This document shows positions 1 to 8,490 of a stretch of DNA of 64,000 nt, piece after piece; the first letter of the stretch is position 1, and every line of letters starts with the position of its first letter. A program made the position numbers and the translations under genes. The notes beneath the pieces are model-generated. The model searched no databases. It was not told where the DNA came from and saw only the letters and a list, made by a program, of their open reading frames with translations. Source of the stretch: VRUE01 sp963745915 (lineage in GTDB: Bacteria; Actinomycetota; Thermoleophilia; Solirubrobacterales; 70-9); the NCBI GenBank assembly GCA_963745915.1, contig CAVUZA010000002.1, positions 1,426,001-1,490,000 of the forward strand, read 5' to 3'.

Positions 1-701
1 GCCAGCGCCATGTGGTCCATCATCTCCGCGTAGGTGAGGACGTCGGGGCCGCCGATCTGGACCTCCCGCCCGGCCGACTCCGGCACCTCCGGCGCCCGCC
101 GCAGATACTCGACCACCGCCTCGATGCCGATCGGCTGGGTCGGCGTGCGCAGCCAGGCGGGGGCGATCATCACCGGCAGCCGCCCGACCAGGTAGCGCAG
201 CGTGCGGAAGGACTCGCTCTGCGCGCCGACCACCATCGCGGCGCGGAAGTAGGTGAGCGGCGGCCCCTCCGCGGCCAGCACCCGCGCCGTCTCATGGCGG
301 CTGCGCAGGTGGGCGGAGACGCTCGCCTCGCCGAGGCCGCCGAGGTAGACGACCCGGCCCACGCCTTCGCGGCTCGCCATGCGGGCGAAGTTGAGGGCGC
401 CGGCCCGCTCGCGCTCGGCGTAGCCGCCACCGCCGGCCATCGCGTGCACCAGGTAGTAGGCGACGTCGATGCCGGCGCCGGCACCGGTCAGGCTGGCGGC
501 GTCGGTGACGTCGCCGAGGTGGAGCTCGGCCCCGGAGGCGGCGAGCGGCGCCGCCCTCTCCCGGTCGCGGACCAGGCAGCGCACCACCTCGCCGCGCTCG
601 GCCAGCGAGCCGGCCAGGCTGGCGCCGACGAAACCGGTGGCGCCGGCTATGAGTGTGCGTGGCGCGATACCGAAACGGTACCCGGCCGGCCCCGGCTGCA
701 A
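1..701 (-). CDS. NAD(P)H-binding SDR/NmrA-like protein (3' part cut by window edge)
   Basis: Reading the minus strand gives an open frame from the window edge that starts with a Rossmann nucleotide-binding loop (TLIAGATGFVG, a GxxGxxG variant) and continues with VRCLVRDRE, LHLGDVTD and AYYLVHAM. These are typical of atypical short-chain dehydrogenases of the YbjT/NmrA type, which bind NAD(P) and often act on quinones or as redox sensors. There is no ATG or GTG in front of the Rossmann strand; the only usable start is a TTG at 699-701, so the start is uncertain. It is divergent from an SRPBCC gene; NAD-binding epimerase-like proteins and SRPBCC domains are often neighbours or fused, which supports a shared small-molecule role. 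Substrate unknown. Confidence 0.75.
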   Translation of the reverse strand, partial: MQPGPAGYRFGIAPRTLIAGATGFVGASLAGSLAERGEVVRCLVRDRERAAPLAASGAELHLGDVTDAASLTGAGAGIDVAYYLVHAMAGGGGYAERERAGALNFARMASREGVGRVVYLGGLGEASVSAHLRSRHETARVLAAEGPPLTYFRAAMVVGAQSESFRTLRYLVGRLPVMIAPAWLRTPTQPIGIEAVVEYLRRAPEVPESAGREVQIGGPDVLTYAEMMDHMAL

Positions 702-712
702 GACTGGCCGCT

Positions 713-1177
713 GTGCGGGTGCATCTCCTCGAGCGCAGCCAGCGCGTCCCGGTGCCCCCGGAGCGCGCCTTCGCCTTCTACGCCGACGCCGGCAACCTCG
801 AGCCGCTGACGCCGCCCTGGCTGCACTTCGAGCTGACCACCCCGGGCCGGATCGAGATGGCGGCCGGGGCGCTGCTCGAGTACCGGCTGAAGCTGCACCG
901 GGTGCCGGTCCGCTGGCAGACGAGGATCGAGAGCTGGGAGCCGCCGCACCGCTTCGTCGACGTGCAGCTGCGCGGGCCCTACTCGCTCTGGGAGCACACC
1001 CACACCTTCGAGCCGGCCGGCGAGGGCGAGACGATCATCCGCGACCGCGTCCGCTACGCGATCCCGTTCGGGCCGCTCGGCAGCCTCGCCGACCGCCTCT
1101 TCGTCCGCCGCGACCTGCGGCGCATCTTCGACTTCCGCGCCGCCGCCGTGGCCGAGCTGATCGAGGGCCGGCCCTAG
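713..1177 (+). CDS. SRPBCC-superfamily ligand-binding protein
   Basis: 154 aa from a GTG start that yields MRVHLLERSQRVPVPPERAF; an in-frame ATG further upstream (653) would run into the divergent neighbour and adds a low-complexity tail, so the GTG is preferred. The VPVPPERAFAFYADAGNLEPLTPPW opening and the later LWEHTHTFEP and DRVRYAIPFGPLG segments fit the START/Bet v1-like helix-grip fold with a hydrophobic pocket. Cytoplasmic, no signal peptide. Pairs divergently with the NAD(P)-binding gene to its left. Ends tail-to-tail with the phosphoesterase gene with a 4-bp overlap. Ligand cannot be told from sequence. Confidence 0.8.
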   Translation: MRVHLLERSQRVPVPPERAFAFYADAGNLEPLTPPWLHFELTTPGRIEMAAGALLEYRLKLHRVPVRWQTRIESWEPPHRFVDVQLRGPYSLWEHTHTFEPAGEGETIIRDRVRYAIPFGPLGSLADRLFVRRDLRRIFDFRAAAVAELIEGRP

Positions 1178-1776
1178 ACCTCGAGCCAGGTGCCCTTGGG
1201 GCCGAGGTTGCGGACCGGGGTCGCCCCGACCGCGCTCTCGCAGCCCCACGACTCGTGGATGTGGCCGCAGACGGCGAGCCGCGGGGACTTCGCTTCGATC
1301 GCGCCCAGCAGCGCCGGGCTGCCGAAGTGATCGCCGGCGCCGTTGGCGTCGCAGTGGCCCCGGGGCGGCGAGTGCAGGACGAGGACCGCGCCCTCCGGGC
1401 AGCCGGCCAGCATCGCGCCCGCCGCCTCGTCGTCGAGGTCGAAGCTCCACTCCCAGGGGGTGACCGGGACGCCGGCGCCGAGGCCGAAGAACTCGACCCC
1501 GCCGATCGTCGTCCCCTCGCCGTGCAGGACGGTGGCGGCGGGCCAGCCGGCGGCCGCCTCGCGCAGCGCCTCGTCGGTCTCGTTGTTGCCGGGCACCAGC
1601 ACGGTCGGCGCCTCGATCGCCGCCAGGGCGCCGATCGTCTCGTCCAGCCCCTCGTGCACCGAGGCGAAGTCGCCGGCGCCGATCACCGCGTCGGCCTCGG
1701 CCGCCATCGCGACCAGCTCGGCCGCCTGGCCGAGGTCGCGGTGCAGGTCGCTGAAGGCGAGCAGCTTCATCGGCAC
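1174..1776 (-). CDS. Calcineurin-like metallophosphoesterase
   Basis: 200 aa. The metal-binding blocks of the calcineurin-like phosphoesterase fold appear in order: FSDLH (D-x-H) near residue 8, GAGDF (GD) near 35, PGNNE (the GNHD/E block) near 62, VLHSPP near 130 and VCGHIHES (GHxH) near 170. It should be a dinuclear-metal phosphodiesterase or phosphatase in the cytoplasm. Small stand-alone members act on cyclic nucleotides, Ap4A or phosphoproteins; the substrate here is not predictable. Start ATG with second Met two residues later. Convergent with the SRPBCC gene. Confidence 0.88.
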   Translation of the reverse strand: MPMKLLAFSDLHRDLGQAAELVAMAAEADAVIGAGDFASVHEGLDETIGALAAIEAPTVLVPGNNETDEALREAAAGWPAATVLHGEGTTIGGVEFFGLGAGVPVTPWEWSFDLDDEAAGAMLAGCPEGAVLVLHSPPRGHCDANGAGDHFGSPALLGAIEAKSPRLAVCGHIHESWGCESAVGATPVRNLGPKGTWLEV

Positions 1777-1841
1777 GACAAGTTAGCCGACTCCCGCGCC
1801 GAAGCCCGGCGGGCGGGCGGTCGGCGGCCCCGGCCCGGCGA

Positions 1842-3800
1842 TCAGGCCTCGGCCGCCGCCGGCCGCCGCCGCGGCAGCCGTTCGCGCCAGCGCCGCGCCG
1901 GCTCCTCCTCGGCCTTGAGGTCGAGGTCGAAGTAGAGCAGGGTGCGGCCGATCGCGACGAAGGGGACGAGCAGGGCGAAGACGAGGGCGCCGATCGCGTT
2001 GATCAGCAGCAGCGAGAGGTTGGTGAAGATCAGCGCGAAGCCGAGCACCGGCCCGATCACGAGCGCGACCAGGGCGAGGAAGCCGGCGACGCGCACCGTG
2101 TACCACCAGCTGCCGCGGACCAGCCGCGAGCTGCCGCGCAGGGCCTCGCGCAGCGACTCGTCCTCGAACAGGATGCGCTGCTGGACGAAGAGCCAGCCGA
2201 CGAACTTCCAGGCGGCGAAGGGCAGGCCGACGATCGTGATCGCCATCCCGAGCAGCAGCAGGCTGACCAGCAGCTGGGCGCCGACGACGCGGCCGAAGCG
2301 TTCCCAGGCGCCGGCGTAGGCGGCGCGGAACCCGGTCTCGCCGTCCTCCTCCAGCTGCCGCATCGCGACGATCACCGCCGCGGAGACGATCGCGAAGGCG
2401 ATCGGCTCGCCGATCTGGGTCAGCGTTTCGGCGATCGTCACGTGCAGGCCGGAGACGCCGACCGAGTCGTCGAGGCGGCGGCCCGGGTCGCCGGTGATCA
2501 GCCAGCTCAGCGCCGTCAGCCCGCCGACGACCGGGATCGCGGTCAGCCCGATCGCGCCGAAGGTGAGCCAGTGGCGGCGGTAGAGGCGGACGTCGGTGCG
2601 CAGCAGCTGGCCGAAGGCGCGGCGGCGGCGCAGCCGGTCGAGCTCGACCGGCCCCCAGCTCGTGCGCCAGGCGACGAAGCCGACCAGGAGCAGGAAGGCG
2701 AGCGGGATCGCCAGCTTCAGCCAGGGGTCGTCGTCGGTGTGGTTGAGGAAGGAGGTGACGTCGGCGACGGTGCCGCAGAAGGCCTTGGTCACGGTCGGGC
2801 CGAGCACCGAGCCGGCCGGCAGGTGCGGGCTGGTCGAGCGGATTTCTTCCATCCAGGTCAGCGGCGCCAGCCAGCGGTCCTTGCCCGCCGGCCCGGTCGG
2901 CCCGTTGTTGAAGCCCTTCTCGCGCTGGCCCCAGCGCCCTTCGTAGGTGAGCCAGCTGAACTCGCCGTTGCGGCCGGGCCGGGTCGGCACGATCACCGGG
3001 CGCACGCTGAGGCGCCGCACCGGGGCGCTGGTGTCGTCGCAGCCGACCCCCGAACCCTTGCGCCCGTTCTCGACGTAGACGGCGGGCTCGTAGAAGGTCG
3101 CGTGCGAGCCCGCGGCGGCGTAGACGACCGGGTGGGTGCCCTCCTTCTCGACCTTGCCGTCCTCCCAGTTCGCCTTCTCTCCGCCGCCGTGCTGGAAGAG
3201 CCCGACTTCCGACGGCCCTTCGGCCAGCGCCCGGGCCGGGTCTGAGGACTCGAAGACGACCTGCATGCCCTCCCAGTCGCCCTCGTGCAGGTCGTTGAAC
3301 TGGTTGAAGTACCAGAAGAACCAGTACTGGACCGCGAGGCCGGGCCGCCCCTGCTCGCGGGCGAGGTGGGCGTAGGTGACCAGGGGCGCCTTGCCTTCGC
3401 GCACCAGCTTGGCGAAGTCGCGGGCGTAGACGCAGGTGTCGCCGAGCGGGTCGCCGGGCAGGTTGAGGTGGTGGTTCTGGTCGAGGCCGGCGATGTCGGC
3501 GGCGCGCGGCGCCTGCTCGAGGAGCTTTTCGCTGCCGTCGGCCTGGATCTCGGTGAGCTCGACCGCGGGGTTGCCGAGCACCGTCTCGACCGTGGTCGGC
3601 TGGTACTGCTCGCCGCTGATGTCGCAGGGCGGGTCCTGCTGTTCGCGGACCATGACGACCGGCGTGTAGGCGTCGACCAGCTTCTGCGCCGGCGTCGACT
3701 CCGCTGGCGCCGCCGCCGGCAGGCCGAGCAGGAGCGCTGCCACTACCGTCGGGACGAGGCGGCGAGCGGCGACGGTCACGCCCGGCAACGTATGCGACAT
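1842..3800 (-). CDS. Secreted Vps62-like domain fused to a polytopic membrane domain
   Basis: 652 aa from ATG at 3800 (an upstream TTG at 3815 is possible but lies in a hairpin stem). A signal peptide (VAALLLGLPAAAPAES) is followed by an extracytoplasmic domain of about 310 aa with QYWFFWYFNQFND, HEGDWEGMQVVF and YAAAGSHATFY, matching the Vps62/DUF946 family, whose biochemical role is unknown. From about residue 355 on there are five to seven membrane spans resembling the membrane part of glycerophosphodiesterase-type proteins (segments AIPLAFLLLVGFVAW, FGAIGLTAIPVVGGL, LLVSLLLLGMAITIV). The pairing of an outer Vps62 domain with a multi-span anchor is unusual. Stands alone, ending in a Lys/Arg-rich tail inside the cell. 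Confidence 0.75.
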   Translation of the reverse strand: MSHTLPGVTVAARRLVPTVVAALLLGLPAAAPAESTPAQKLVDAYTPVVMVREQQDPPCDISGEQYQPTTVETVLGNPAVELTEIQADGSEKLLEQAPRAADIAGLDQNHHLNLPGDPLGDTCVYARDFAKLVREGKAPLVTYAHLAREQGRPGLAVQYWFFWYFNQFNDLHEGDWEGMQVVFESSDPARALAEGPSEVGLFQHGGGEKANWEDGKVEKEGTHPVVYAAAGSHATFYEPAVYVENGRKGSGVGCDDTSAPVRRLSVRPVIVPTRPGRNGEFSWLTYEGRWGQREKGFNNGPTGPAGKDRWLAPLTWMEEIRSTSPHLPAGSVLGPTVTKAFCGTVADVTSFLNHTDDDPWLKLAIPLAFLLLVGFVAWRTSWGPVELDRLRRRRAFGQLLRTDVRLYRRHWLTFGAIGLTAIPVVGGLTALSWLITGDPGRRLDDSVGVSGLHVTIAETLTQIGEPIAFAIVSAAVIVAMRQLEEDGETGFRAAYAGAWERFGRVVGAQLLVSLLLLGMAITIVGLPFAAWKFVGWLFVQQRILFEDESLREALRGSSRLVRGSWWYTVRVAGFLALVALVIGPVLGFALIFTNLSLLLINAIGALVFALLVPFVAIGRTLLYFDLDLKAEEEPARRWRERLPRRRPAAAEA

Positions 3801-3810
3801 CCGCTCGGGG

Positions 3811-3851
3811 TGCAACGCGTTACGGCGCCCGGAGAGCCGTAGGGCGTTGCA
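3811..3851 (-). terminator. Hairpin with TGCAACGC/GCGTTGCA arms after the MFS gene
   Basis: Outer arms 3811-3818 and 3844-3851 are perfectly complementary, and an inner pair TACGGC/GCCGTA (3821-3826, 3836-3841) continues the stem. It begins five bases after the stop of the minus-strand MFS gene and just before the start of the next gene, so it probably ends the MFS transcript. No U-tract follows. The same stem sequence recurs at 52122-52166. Confidence 0.6.
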
Positions 3852-3855
3852 GTGG

Positions 3856-5403
3856 CTACGGCGTGGGCTGGGCGGGCGGTTCTTCGACCTTGCCGGCCGG
3901 CATCCAGATCAGCGAGACGAGGAAGGCGATCGCCATCGCCGCCGCCATCCCGTAGAAGACGGTGCGCGAGGCGAGGGCGAAGTCGGTCTGCACGGCGGCG
4001 TAGAGCTGCTTGGCCGAGACCCCGGCGATCTGGGTGAAGTCGGCGCCGCTGTTGGTCGTGCCCTGGCTCAGCGATTCGGCGATCGCGTCGGCCTGCGCCT
4101 TGGGCACCCCGTCGGCGCCCAGGGTCGACTCCAGGTTCGCCTTGTTCTCGAGGATCAGCACCGTGCCCAGCACCGCCATGCCGAGGCTGGAGCCGAAGTT
4201 GCGCACCGTCTGGGTGATCCCGGTCGCCTCGCCGTAGCGGCTCGGCGGCACCCGGTTGAGCGCGTCGGTGTTGGCCGGCGCCAGGACCAGGCCGACGCCG
4301 AACCCGGTGAGCACGATCCAGTACCACTGTTCGCCGACCGAGAGGTCGGGCAGCGAGCGGCCCCAGAGGGCGAAGCCGACAGCGGCGACCGCGCAGCCGA
4401 CGACGACCGCCGGCCGCGCCCCGATCCGGTCCAGCACGCGGCCGCCGACCTGCGAGGCGCTGGCGAAGCCGGCGAAGAAGATCAGCAGGTAGAGGCCGGT
4501 TTCCGAGGCGCTTTCGCCGAGCGAGACCTGCGCGTACATGCTGGCGAAGAAGAAGAGCGGGACGAAGGGGATCATCAGCAGGAAGAGGACCGCGTTGTCG
4601 ACCGCGAAGGCGCGGTCGGCGAAGGTGCGGATCTGGATCAGCGGGTTCTCGACCCGCAGCTCGTAGAGCACGAAGGCGGCGAGCAGGGCCAGGCCCGCGG
4701 CGATGCAGACCCAGGTCACCGCGCTGCCCCAGCCCCAGACGCTCGACTGCTGCAGGCCGAGCACGGCGAGGCCCATGCCGCCGGAGACGAGCACCGTGCC
4801 GCGGTAGTCGACCGGCGCCGGGTGCTTGTGGTTGGCCGGCTTGGAGATCGCGGTGAGGACGAGGGCGATGATCGCGACCGGCACGTTGACCCAGAAGATC
4901 GCCCGCCAGGTGACCTCGACCAGGTAGCCGCCGGCGAGCGGGCCGATCGAGGTCAGGCCGCCGGTGATCGCGAAGAAGATCGCCATCGCCCGGCCGCGCT
5001 CGGCGACCGGGAAGGCGCCGAGCACGATCGCCAGCGCCGCCGGGAACATGATCGCCGCGCCGGCGCCCTGGATCACGCGGAAGGTGATGATCCAGGCCTC
5101 GTCGAGGCTGCCGGTCGGGGTCGCGCCGCAGAGAGCGGAGGCGGTGGCGAAGACGATCACGCCGAGGACCACCATGTTGCGGTGGCCGGCGATGTCGGCG
5201 ATCCGCCCGCCGAAGGCGAATAGCGCCGAGAGCGAGAGCAGGTAGCCGTTGACGATCCACTGCACGCCGGTCGCGGAGAGCGAGAGGTCGTCCTGCAGGC
5301 TGGGCACGGCGATCGCGACGATCGTCATGTCGATGAAGGTCATCGCGACAGCGAAGATCATCGCCGCCAGCACCAGGTTCTTGCCGCCCCGCCCCTCGGT
5401 CAC
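3856..5403 (-). CDS. MFS drug exporter, DHA2 (EmrB/QacA) type, 14 TM
   Basis: 515 aa, GTG start. The first membrane block contains the DHA2 signature region (FIDMTIVAIAVPSLQDDL, VQWIVNGYLL) and the motif A-like loop GGRIADIAGHRNM; motif C-like GGLTSIGPLAGGYL follows near residue 150. Hydrophobic segments number about fourteen, the usual count for proton-driven multidrug exporters of this family. The long loop near residue 430 (ESLSQGTTNSGADF) is typically extracytoplasmic. No TetR/MarR regulator is adjacent, so the substrate and regulation are open. Confidence 0.9.
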   Translation of the reverse strand: MTEGRGGKNLVLAAMIFAVAMTFIDMTIVAIAVPSLQDDLSLSATGVQWIVNGYLLSLSALFAFGGRIADIAGHRNMVVLGVIVFATASALCGATPTGSLDEAWIITFRVIQGAGAAIMFPAALAIVLGAFPVAERGRAMAIFFAITGGLTSIGPLAGGYLVEVTWRAIFWVNVPVAIIALVLTAISKPANHKHPAPVDYRGTVLVSGGMGLAVLGLQQSSVWGWGSAVTWVCIAAGLALLAAFVLYELRVENPLIQIRTFADRAFAVDNAVLFLLMIPFVPLFFFASMYAQVSLGESASETGLYLLIFFAGFASASQVGGRVLDRIGARPAVVVGCAVAAVGFALWGRSLPDLSVGEQWYWIVLTGFGVGLVLAPANTDALNRVPPSRYGEATGITQTVRNFGSSLGMAVLGTVLILENKANLESTLGADGVPKAQADAIAESLSQGTTNSGADFTQIAGVSAKQLYAAVQTDFALASRTVFYGMAAAMAIAFLVSLIWMPAGKVEEPPAQPTP

Positions 5404-5436
5404 ACCGTCCGATTTGCCAGCCGCCCCCCAAATCCT

Positions 5437-5489
5437 CCGCCGACGGGCCTAAAACCGACGCATATCGACGGAAATAGGCCCGTCGGCGG
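5437..5489. repeat. 53-bp hairpin repeat, copy 1
   Basis: Constant arms CCGCCGACGGGCC (5437-5449) and GGCCCGTCGGCGG (5477-5489) flank an imperfectly paired interior with TAAAACCGACG and CATAT loop. Unlike most copies it lies between two divergent genes (MFS start at 5403, small ORF start at 5516), where a terminator is not expected. Confidence 0.85.
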
Positions 5490-5515
5490 GCGGTTCGATA
5501 GGCTCGCGGCCGCTG

Positions 5516-5902
5516 ATGCCTGACGTCTTCTGGGTCGGACTCGTTCTCGCCGCCGCGATCTTCCTGATCGGGGTGGTCGCCGGTGCTCGCTCGCGCACCA
5601 CCGGCGTCGCCGCCGGCGCCGCGATCGGCGCCTACCTCGGGGTCATGCTCGCCTTCCCCCTGCTGGCCATCGGCCTCGCGACCAGCCGAGGCGCCCGCCT
5701 CGCCGCGGCGGCGCGCAGCCGCTCTAAACCGGCTCGGGGCGGCGCAGCTGGTGACGGCCATCGCCGTATAGCCGCGTCTCGTAGACGATCATCGCCCAGA
5801 GCAGCGCGGTCGGGATCGCCAGCGCCGCCAGCGCCGGCAGGCCGGTGGCGAGCGGGACCAGGGCGACGAGCAGGACCGCCAGCCCCAGCCGCTGGCGGTT
5901 GA
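5516..5902 (+). CDS. Possible small membrane protein
   Basis: 128 aa. Residues 1-60 form two convincing membrane segments (VFWVGLVLAAAIFLIGVVAGA and AAIGAYLGVMLAFPLLAIGLA) joined by a short Arg loop; the remaining half is Ala/Arg/Pro-rich and lies wholly antisense to the end of the ltrA-like gene, so it may be a read-through shadow. The first half looks real, the second does not. No family recognised. Confidence 0.4.
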   Translation: MPDVFWVGLVLAAAIFLIGVVAGARSRTTGVAAGAAIGAYLGVMLAFPLLAIGLATSRGARLAAAARSRSKPARGGAAGDGHRRIAASRRRSSPRAARSGSPAPPAPAGRWRAGPGRRAGPPAPAAGG

Positions 5903-6896
5903 CCGTCTGCACGTGGCGGTAGCGGAAGGCGACGTGGCCGAGCAGGTAGGCGGCGAGGCCGCCGAGCAGGGCGAACGCTTCGACCGTGTGCAGGTGCTCG
6001 TCGTGGTGGCCGATCGCCTTCTTCATCCCGAGCGCGACCAGGACCACGCCGGCGACCATCGGCAGGTGCAGGTAGGAGTAGGAGTCGCGCGCCATCTCGT
6101 TGCGCACCCGGCCCGGCGGCGCTTCCGCCAGGCGCCGGCCGGCGACGATCGCGACGACGTCGAAGTAGACCCACCACATCGCCGCGATGAGGGCGACGCC
6201 GAGCACGGCGGCGGTGCCGATCCCGAGGTCGAGCGCGCCCGCCGCGCCGACCCCGATCGCGACGATCGACTCGCCGAGGGCGATGATCATGATCAGCCCG
6301 TGGCGCTCGGCGAAGTGGCCGGGGACGAGCCTCCAGCCCTCGGCGTTGATCAGGTACGGCCCGCCCATGTCGAGGGCCAGCGCCAGCGCCCAGATCGCCC
6401 CCTGGGCGGCGCCGTCGAAGAGCGAGGCGAGCGAGAGCAGGACGACGGCGACGCCGGTGCTGAGCGCGAGGCCGAGCACCGAGTGGCGCAGGCCGTCGTC
6501 GTCGGGGCTGGCGAGGATGAAGAGGCCGATCTGGGCGACCCGCACCGCGCCGTAGGCGAGGGCGAAGACGAGGGCGAGCTCGCCGAAGGCCTCGGGCACG
6601 CAGAGCGAGACCACGAGCAGGGCCGCCATCGCGCCGAAGATGACCAGGCGCACCGGGCCCTCCTCGGGGTCGACGACGCTGGTCAGCCAGGCGTAGCCGA
6701 CCCAGGCCCACCAGAGCATGCCCAGCACCAGCAGGCCCTGGGCCATCCCCTCCCAGGTCGTGCTGTGCGACATCAGCGCCGTGCACTGGGTGATCGCGAG
6801 GACGAAGACGAGGTCGAAGAAGAGCTCCAGCGGCGTCACCCGCTCGCCTTCGCGCAGGGTCGCCCCGAGCCGGGGGCTAGCGGTCGGCGGCGGCAT
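5724..6896 (-). CDS. Low temperature requirement A (LtrA) family membrane protein
   Basis: 390 aa with about ten membrane spans. The N-terminus REGERVTPLELFFDLVFVLAITQ is the diagnostic LtrA opening, followed by WWAWVGYAWLTSVVDPEEG and, near residue 200, GERHGLIMIIALGESIVAIG-like sequence carrying the conserved GES. LtrA was named from a Listeria mutant needing it for growth in the cold; biochemical function unknown. Its start overlaps the end of the upstream MFS gene by 20 bp, so the two are almost certainly co-transcribed and translationally coupled. Confidence 0.88.
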   Translation of the reverse strand: MPPPTASPRLGATLREGERVTPLELFFDLVFVLAITQCTALMSHSTTWEGMAQGLLVLGMLWWAWVGYAWLTSVVDPEEGPVRLVIFGAMAALLVVSLCVPEAFGELALVFALAYGAVRVAQIGLFILASPDDDGLRHSVLGLALSTGVAVVLLSLASLFDGAAQGAIWALALALDMGGPYLINAEGWRLVPGHFAERHGLIMIIALGESIVAIGVGAAGALDLGIGTAAVLGVALIAAMWWVYFDVVAIVAGRRLAEAPPGRVRNEMARDSYSYLHLPMVAGVVLVALGMKKAIGHHDEHLHTVEAFALLGGLAAYLLGHVAFRYRHVQTVNRQRLGLAVLLVALVPLATGLPALAALAIPTALLWAMIVYETRLYGDGRHQLRRPEPV

Positions 6897-8430
6897 ACTC
6901 GGCCAGCAACTCGCGCTCGCGCTCCCGTTTCGGGAAGGCGAAGAAGACCAGCGCGCCGCCGAGGCAGATGGCGATGACGCCGGCGAGGTAGGCGGCCTGG
7001 TCGCCGTGCAGGAAGGAGGCCTTGGCCGCGGCGATGATCTGGTCGGCGTGGCCGGGATACCGTTCGGCGAGGTTGGCGGCGCTGGAGAACGACTTGGTCA
7101 GCTGGCCTTCGACGCTCTCGGTGATCTTCGCCGACTGCCCCGAGTTGGCGATCGCTTCGCTGGCGGCGGCCGCGTAGCCGGCGGTGAGCAGGGCGCCGAG
7201 GATCGACTGCATGATCGCCCCGCCGAGGTCGCGCTGCAGGTCGGCGGTGCCCGAGGCCATCCCCGCCCGCCTGACCGGCACCGCGCCGGTCAGCGAGTGC
7301 GAGGCCGGCGTGCCGGCGAAGCCGACGCCGACGCCGATGAAGGCGTAGCCGAGGCCGACCTTCCAGTAGGGGATGCCCTGCTTCCAGAGCAGCAGCATGG
7401 TGAGGAAGCCGAGCACGCAGAAGACGTAGCCGAGCAGCAGGGTGAAGCGCGCCCCGCGCGCCTCGACCAGCTTCGCCGAGCGCGGCGCGACGATCACCAT
7501 CAGGATCGCCGCCGGCAGGATCGCCAGGCCGGAGTCCAGGGTCGAGTAGTCGAGCACGTTCTGCAGGAACTGCTGGCCGATGAACATCGCCCCCATCAGC
7601 GAGCCGAAGACGATGATCCCGGCGCAGGCGGCGACCCAGAAGATCCGCCGCCGCGCCACCCCGAGGTCGTAGAGCGGCGAGGGCGCCCGCCGCTGGCGCA
7701 GGACGAAGGCGCCGATCGCCGCCGCGGCGACGAGGCCGAGGCCGATCGCCAGGGCGCCCTTGCCGGGCACCGGGGCGAGGTTGATCGCCAGCACCATGGC
7801 GGCGACGAGCAGCACCGAGAGGATGCCGCCGAGGTTGTCGACCGGGTCGCTGGTCTCGTTGACGTGGGCCGGGACGTAGCGCCAGGCGAGCAGCAGGGCG
7901 AGGACGGCGAGGGGCAGGGTGACGAGGAAGACCGAGCCCCAGTCGAACTGCTCGAGCAGGGCGCCGGAGAGCAGCGGCCCGAGCGCCGCGATCGCGCCGC
8001 CGATCGCCGACCAGAGCGCGATCGAGCGGGTGCGCGCCTCGCCCGACCAGAGCGCGGTGATCAGCGCCAGGGTGGTGGGGAAGGCCATGCCGGCGGCGAC
8101 GCCGCCGAGCAGCCGGGCGACGAAGAGGACCCCGACCGAGGGCGCCAGCCCGGCCAGCAGCGAGGCCGGGATCGAGATCGCCATGCCGAGCAGCAGCATC
8201 GTCTTGCGCCCGTAGCGGTCGCCGAGGGCGCCGAGGTAGAGGACCGAGGCGGCGAGCCCGAGCGAGTAGCCGACGGCGACCAGGTTGAGCGTCGTCTGGC
8301 CGGCGTCGAAGGCGGCGCCGATGTCGGGCAGGGCGACGTTGGCGACGGCGAGATTGAGGTTTGCCACCGCGGCGACCAAGATCAGCGCGGCGAGGACCAG
8401 TCCGGCGCGTTTGGGGCTGCTCGACTCCAT
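6877..8430 (-). CDS. MFS drug exporter, DHA2 type
   Basis: 517 aa from the ATG at 8430 (MESSSPKRAGLVLAALIL). A longer open frame extends upstream only as antisense to the MBL gene and is rejected. Membrane segments number about fourteen; LNLAVANVALPDIGAAFDAG and GALGDRYGRKTMLLLG (motif A) are typical, as is the charged C-terminal tail KRERERELLAEYAA. A loop near residue 430 is predicted outside. Forms an operon with the ltrA-like gene downstream. Divergent from an MBL hydrolase across a 60-bp spacer with an inverted repeat. Confidence 0.88.
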   Translation of the reverse strand: MESSSPKRAGLVLAALILVAAVANLNLAVANVALPDIGAAFDAGQTTLNLVAVGYSLGLAASVLYLGALGDRYGRKTMLLLGMAISIPASLLAGLAPSVGVLFVARLLGGVAAGMAFPTTLALITALWSGEARTRSIALWSAIGGAIAALGPLLSGALLEQFDWGSVFLVTLPLAVLALLLAWRYVPAHVNETSDPVDNLGGILSVLLVAAMVLAINLAPVPGKGALAIGLGLVAAAAIGAFVLRQRRAPSPLYDLGVARRRIFWVAACAGIIVFGSLMGAMFIGQQFLQNVLDYSTLDSGLAILPAAILMVIVAPRSAKLVEARGARFTLLLGYVFCVLGFLTMLLLWKQGIPYWKVGLGYAFIGVGVGFAGTPASHSLTGAVPVRRAGMASGTADLQRDLGGAIMQSILGALLTAGYAAAASEAIANSGQSAKITESVEGQLTKSFSSAANLAERYPGHADQIIAAAKASFLHGDQAAYLAGVIAICLGGALVFFAFPKRERERELLAEYAAADR

Positions 8431-8443
8431 CTGCCCGCCCAAC

Positions 8444-8478
8444 CTACCCGAGCGGGGCGGTCCCGCCCAGGTGGGTAG
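8444..8478. promoter_or_regulatory. Inverted repeat in divergent promoter region
   Basis: CTACCC (8444-8449) and GGGTAG (8473-8478) enclose a second complementary pair (GGGCGG / CCGCCC). It occupies the middle of the 60-bp gap between the divergent MFS and MBL genes, the expected place for a shared operator, but no regulator family can be assigned. Confidence 0.35.
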
Positions 8479-8490
8479 TGTCCCGCCGCA

